7,990 bases of DNA, taken from an uncultured Pseudomonadota bacterium. GTDB taxonomy: Bacteria > Pseudomonadota > Gammaproteobacteria > Burkholderiales > SG8-39. Made by a program: the position numbers and the translations under genes. Under the pieces are notes generated by a model. The model had not been told where the DNA came from, searched no databases, and saw only the letters and a list, made by a program, of their open reading frames with translations. The DNA is taken from assembly GCA_903895005.1 (NCBI GenBank), contig CAITSH010000134.1:1-7990 (forward strand), written 5' to 3'. Shown here piece after piece: positions 5,042 to 7,990 of this stretch. Numbering within the stretch: the stretch's first letter is position 1; each line of letters opens with the position of its first letter.

Positions 5042-5842
5042 TTATCTTGCGCTTGGGAAAAACATCTGCTCGCCGCTCACCTTGAAATCGGCAATCGCCT
5101 TCTGCCCTTCGGACGAGGTTAGCCAGTTAATCAGATCCATCGCACCGGCGTGATTGATACCAGGATACTTTTGCGGATTGACGGCGATAATGCCGTAAGG
5201 GTTGAACATTTTCGAGTCGCCGGCAAGCACGATGTCCAGTCCCGTCTTGGCCCGGTATGCACCGTAAGTGGCGCGATCCGATAGCGTGTAGCCCTGCATC
5301 TCTCCCGCCATGGTAAGAACCTCGCCCATGCCGAGACCGGCCGAAACAAACCAGCCGCCTGCTGGGGTGACGCCCGCCTCTTTCCAGTAGGCTTTTTCCA
5401 TCTGGTCTGTACCGGAATTGTCGCCTCGCGAAATAAACCGTGACTTGCCCTGGCCCATGGTCTTGAACGCTTCAACGATGCTCTTCTGGGCTTTCAAGCC
5501 AAGAGGATCGGTCTTTGGGCCGACGAGAATGAAATCGTTATACATCACATCTTTGCGGTTAATGCCGCTGCCCTCGGCAACAAATTTGTCCTCGGCCGCG
5601 CGCGCGTGAACCAGCACGACATCCACGTCGCCGTTTTTGCCAAGTTCCAACGCCTTGCCCGTTCCGACCGAAATGACAAGAACCTTGCAGGCGCATTTGG
5701 CTTCGTACTTTGGCAACAACACCTTCAACAGGCCTGAGTTCTCCGTACTGGTAGTGGTCGACATTTTGATGTCGCGCGCCGCCACAGGCGCCGCAATCGC
5801 CACAAGCGAGAGCGTGAGGGCTGCAATAAACACCGGTTTCAT
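5042..5842 (-). CDS. tupA: Tungstate ABC transporter substrate-binding protein TupA
   Basis: This 266-residue periplasmic protein has a signal peptide: Lys2, a hydrophobic core at 4-18, and probable cleavage after APVAA (residue 22). The mature part starts with the TTTSTENSGLL motif (29-39) and carries the VGTGKALELG (59-68), DVVLVHA (74-80) and SRGDNSGTD (138-146) motifs. In characterised TupA proteins the TTTS segment and an Arg help bind the oxyanion; Arg139 is the likely equivalent. The ATG at 5842 is chosen because AAGGAG (5857-5852) stands nine bases upstream and the signal peptide begins there. An in-frame ATG at 5875 would bury that site. Cys50 and Cys52 (KCACK) are the only cysteines. 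Tungstate over molybdate is inferred from family membership. Confidence 0.93.
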   Translation of the reverse strand: MKPVFIAALTLSLVAIAAPVAARDIKMSTTTSTENSGLLKVLLPKYEAKCACKVLVISVGTGKALELGKNGDVDVVLVHARAAEDKFVAEGSGINRKDVMYNDFILVGPKTDPLGLKAQKSIVEAFKTMGQGKSRFISRGDNSGTDQMEKAYWKEAGVTPAGGWFVSAGLGMGEVLTMAGEMQGYTLSDRATYGAYRAKTGLDIVLAGDSKMFNPYGIIAVNPQKYPGINHAGAMDLINWLTSSEGQKAIADFKVSGEQMFFPSAR

Positions 5843-5967
5843 TCTGCATGGCTCCTTGGAAAACACCGCCATCAAGACGACATGACGTCGAAAATCCCCT
5901 GACTTTCTGGTAACTTAGCGCATGTTATGGGAAGTCCTCCAAATCACCAATATGCAAACTTGTTCAT
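5843..5967. promoter_or_regulatory. Divergent control region between tupA and the ModE-like regulator
   Basis: This 125-base gap must hold the promoters of tupABC (-) and the regulator-mop pair (+). For the + strand, CTGACT (5899-5904) and TGTTAT (5923-5928) with an 18-base spacer are a weak promoter candidate. For the - strand, TTGGTG and TAACAT with a 17-base spacer, around 5948-5920, are a weak candidate overlapping the + strand one. The strong tupA ribosome-binding site is at 5857-5852. No exact match to the CGTTATA-type operator is seen here. Confidence 0.4.
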
Positions 5968-5969
5968 AT
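5950..5969. repeat. Inverted repeat over the regulator start codon
   Basis: ATATG (5950-5954) and CATAT (5965-5969) form a perfect 5-bp inverted repeat with a 10-base spacer, the same spacing as the candidate ModE operator before mobB. The right arm covers the first two bases of the regulator's ATG. A regulator bound here could block its own gene. The arms differ from the mobB site, so this could also be chance in an AT-richer stretch. Confidence 0.35.
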
Positions 5970-7095
5970 GTTTAAAGTGAACCTGCAATACCAGTGGCAA
6001 CCACGCACCGACCTGACGCTGACGGTTGATGCCACTCTGTTCCGCGTGCTCTACGCCATCCATGCGACAGGTTCCCTGGCCGGGGCTGCGCGCAAGGTCG
6101 GCATGTCCTACCGCCACGTCTGGGGCCTCATGGGAAAGTGGGAGCGCATTTTCGGCCAACCGATGGCGACCTTGCACCGCGGCAAAGGGGCGACACTCAC
6201 GGACTTCGGTGGCAAGCTCCTTTGGGCGGAACAACTGGTGCAAGCCAGGCTGGGCCCCGAGCTCGAGAGCGTCAGCGCCGAAATCGAACGCGCGCTGTCA
6301 CAAGCCATGGAATTGTCGCCAAACCGCCTTGAAATATGCGCCAGCCACGACCTCGCACTCGCCCAGTTGCGCGACATGCTGGCCCAGCGCCCCGGATTCA
6401 AACTCGACCTGCGCTTCCAAGGCAGCATAGACAGCCTGGCCGCACTCGCCAAAGGGCATTGCACGCTGGCGGGATTTCACGTCGCAGAGGGTATGGAACA
6501 AGGCGCCTCGGCTCAATTCCGCCGTTACCTCAAACCACGTCAGTTTTCGCTGATCGGCTTGGCGACGCGCGTGCAGGGCTTGATGCTCGCACCCGGGAAT
6601 CCCCGGCAAATTCACAGTCTCGCCGACCTGATGCAACCGGGCGTGCGTTTTATCAATCGACAGCGCGAATCGGGCAGTCGCGTCGAATTCGATCAACTGC
6701 TTTCCGGCGCAGGCATCGCACCATCGGCGATCAGCGGCTACCAGGACGAGGAGTTCACCCACCTTGCCGTCGCGGCAACCATCGCCGCCGGCAAGGCCGA
6801 TGCGGGTTACGGAATCAAGGCTGCCGCGGGGCACTACAACCTGGACTTCATTCCACTGATCACCGAACGCTACTACCTCGCCTGCCGCAAGGACGCACTC
6901 GACAATCCCGCGTTGGTAGATTTCCTCGGTATGCTCCGCGGCCCCGAGTTCAAGACGATCGTAGACAGCCTGGGCGGTTATGGTTCCGCGATCACCGGCC
7001 GGATGTTCGATATCGGCGAAACCATCGCCCGGCCTCGACGCCTTCATCCCGTAATGCCTTCGACTGCAAAAACTGTAAAAAGTGAGATGACATGA
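5968..7095 (+). CDS. ModE-type HTH regulator fused to a PBP-like oxyanion-sensing domain
   Basis: This 375-residue one-component regulator has a LysR/ModE-type winged helix at about residues 18-90 (recognition region GSLAGAARKVGMSYRHVWGL, 35-54), a linker, and a periplasmic-binding-protein-like domain at about 118-350. That domain has the PF12727/COG1910-type motifs VRFINRQRESGSR (226-238), GYQDEEFTHLAVAA (257-270), GKADAGYGIKAA (275-286) and LDFIPLITERY (292-302). It lacks the tandem Mop domains of classical ModE. Probable role: cytoplasmic molybdate/tungstate-responsive control of the neighbouring transport and cofactor genes; the ligand is inferred. The ATG at 5968 is the only good in-frame start after the upstream stop at 5911, though no Shine-Dalgarno precedes it. 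A GTG at 5977 is possible. Its TGA overlaps the mop ATG (ATGA). Confidence 0.88.
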   Translation: MFKVNLQYQWQPRTDLTLTVDATLFRVLYAIHATGSLAGAARKVGMSYRHVWGLMGKWERIFGQPMATLHRGKGATLTDFGGKLLWAEQLVQARLGPELESVSAEIERALSQAMELSPNRLEICASHDLALAQLRDMLAQRPGFKLDLRFQGSIDSLAALAKGHCTLAGFHVAEGMEQGASAQFRRYLKPRQFSLIGLATRVQGLMLAPGNPRQIHSLADLMQPGVRFINRQRESGSRVEFDQLLSGAGIAPSAISGYQDEEFTHLAVAATIAAGKADAGYGIKAAAGHYNLDFIPLITERYYLACRKDALDNPALVDFLGMLRGPEFKTIVDSLGGYGSAITGRMFDIGETIARPRRLHPVMPSTAKTVKSEMT

Positions 7096-7301
7096 AAATC
7101 AGCGCACGCAATTCAATCAAGGGAAAAATCAAGAAAATCACCAAGGGCCCCGTCAGCACCGAAGTCGTGATTGCCGTGGGCAAGGGCATCGAAGTCGTAT
7201 CCGTCATCAGCACGGGTTCGGCCAAGTCCCTGGGGCTGAAAAAGGGTGGCGAGGCCTACGCGGTCATCAAGGCAAGCAATGTCATGATTGCAATCGACTA
7301 G
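7092..7301 (+). CDS. mop: Molbindin (single Mop domain molybdate/tungstate-binding protein)
   Basis: This 69-residue protein is one complete Mop domain. It has SARNSIKGKI (4-13), GPVSTEVVIAVG (19-30), VVSVIST (35-41), SLGLKKGGEAYAVIKASNVMIAID (46-69). Single-domain molbindins assemble into hexamers that bind several molybdate or tungstate ions at subunit interfaces and are thought to store or buffer the oxyanion in the cytoplasm. The length is exactly that of the family. The start overlaps the regulator's stop as ATGA, so the two proteins should be made together. Because the regulator has no Mop domain of its own, Mop might also act with it; that is speculation. The stop lies inside a palindrome shared with modC. 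Confidence 0.95.
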   Translation: MKISARNSIKGKIKKITKGPVSTEVVIAVGKGIEVVSVISTGSAKSLGLKKGGEAYAVIKASNVMIAID

Positions 7302-7316
7302 CGCGTGACGCGCTAG
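7298..7316. terminator. 19-base palindrome holding both stop codons of convergent genes
   Basis: CTAGCGCG (7298-7305), a TGA loop, and CGCGCTAG (7309-7316) form a perfect 8-bp stem. The mop TAG (7299-7301) and the modC TAG (7315-7313, - strand) are mirror-placed in the two arms, with 11 bases between the stops. It is the only structure available to separate these convergent transcripts. No U-tract follows on either strand, so efficient intrinsic termination is not assured. Confidence 0.5.
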
Positions 7317-7990
7317 CGGCGGTCAAGCGAAACGCCCTTGACCATGGCGTAGACCGACATCCCGGATGAAAGGCGTAGCTGCGCGACAGACCGTCGCGTA
7401 ATGCGCGAGCGCAATTCAACTGCGCCAACCCTCAGTACGACATCCACCGCACCGGCGCGCGGTGCTTCAATCGCGATGATCGTCCCCGGCAGCACGTTCA
7501 GGATGCTGATACCAGCGGGCGGCGACAGTGCCAGAGAGACATCCCTGGCGCGCACCCGCATACGAACCGACTCCCCCACCAGGGCGTCCACATCCGGGAC
7601 CAGAAGCCTGCCCCCGTCAAAGCCGATGACGCTGATGTCGTCATCGAGATTTTGCTCGAGCACCTTGCCCTCGATGACCGTCCCTCCTTCGAAGCTTCCG
7701 GCCAACTGGCGCAGTTCCGGACGCCCCATGACCTCGGCCACCGAACCCGCCGCTGCTACGCGCCCCTCGGCAACGATCACCACCTGGTCGGCAAGACGGA
7801 CCACCTCGTCCACCGCGTGGCTTACGTAAATAATGGGCAGATCGAAGCTGTCGCGCATCAGCTCGATGTAGTCGAGTATCTCTTCCTTGCGATGTCCATC
7901 CAGCGAAGCGAGGGGTTCGTCCATCAGGAGCAGCCGCGGATTGGCAAGCAGTGCGCGTCCGATCGCCACGCGCTGCTTTTCGCCGCCCGA
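7313..7990 (-). CDS. modC: Molybdate ABC transporter ATP-binding protein ModC (C-terminal part)
   Basis: About 225 residues are visible; the N-terminus, including Walker A, lies beyond the window. The visible part begins inside the ABC signature (SGGEKQR) and continues with Walker B LLLMDEPLASLD, the switch histidine in IIYVSHAVDEV, and a D-loop. It then has a ModC-type C-terminal extension: a linker with RVRARDVSLAL, then a TOBE/Mop regulatory domain starting near GISILNVLPGTI and ending VYAMVKGVSLDRR. This extension distinguishes ModC from the short TupC. The ATPase would energise molybdate uptake with ModA and ModB, which should lie upstream (beyond 7990) if the operon is standard. It converges on mop. 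There is no sign of disruption in the visible part. Confidence 0.93.
   Translation of the reverse strand, partial: SGGEKQRVAIGRALLANPRLLLMDEPLASLDGHRKEEILDYIELMRDSFDLPIIYVSHAVDEVVRLADQVVIVAEGRVAAAGSVAEVMGRPELRQLAGSFEGGTVIEGKVLEQNLDDDISVIGFDGGRLLVPDVDALVGESVRMRVRARDVSLALSPPAGISILNVLPGTIIAIEAPRAGAVDVVLRVGAVELRSRITRRSVAQLRLSSGMSVYAMVKGVSLDRR

Noticed and set aside
5897..5930. ModE-type operator within the GGTAAC...GTTATGG repeat of the divergent gap
   Set aside because: The half-sites are in the everted order (TAAC first, GTTA second) with a 9-base spacer, opposite to the CGTTATA-TATAACG arrangement.
1..7990. CRISPR array, tRNA, rRNA, insertion sequence or phage genes
   Set aside because: No regularly spaced repeats, cloverleaf-type sequence, transposase or integrase motif was seen; the genes form a coherent chromosomal metabolic locus.

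Overview
The window is a molybdenum/tungsten metabolism locus from a GC-rich proteobacterium. A DUF3563-like small protein (a family I know mainly from Burkholderiales-type genomes) and the overall protein character suggest a betaproteobacterium; this is an inference, since there is no rRNA or other marker in view.

Layout. 1-71: the last residues of an unidentified + strand gene. 194-412 (+): a DUF3563-like small protein. 413-589: a convergent intergenic gap with two adjacent perfect hairpins. 590-3385 (-): a tightly packed operon mobB-moeA-moaD-moaE-fluC, joined by ATGA and GTGA overlaps or one-base gaps. It carries the middle and late steps of molybdopterin cofactor synthesis plus a fluoride channel. 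3386-3601: its leader and promoter region, with an extended -10 element lying inside a ModE-type inverted repeat. The far end of this gap, just after tupC, holds a G-quadruplex-type motif. 3602-5842 (-): tupA-tupB-tupC, an ABC importer of the tungstate type. 5843-5967: a divergent regulatory gap. 5968-7095 (+): a one-component regulator with a ModE-type helix-turn-helix domain fused to a periplasmic-binding-protein-like domain, overlapping by ATGA with mop (7092-7301, +), a one-domain molbindin. 7313-7990 (-): the C-terminal part of ModC, the molybdate importer ATPase, running off the window and converging on mop across a 19-base palindrome that contains both stop codons.

How it fits together. 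TupABC, and ModC with presumed ModAB outside the window, would import tungstate and molybdate. Mop would buffer the oxyanion in the cytoplasm. The ModE-like protein would read oxyanion status and control the import and cofactor genes. MoaD/MoaE make molybdopterin, MoeA inserts the metal, and MobB assists nucleotide attachment. MoaA, MoaC, MogA and MobA are not in the window. The points most worth a second look are the candidate ModE operator over the mobB promoter, the splitting of sensor modules between the regulator and the coupled mop gene, and fluC being embedded at the end of a cofactor operon. No clearly new system was found; most genes belong to known families.
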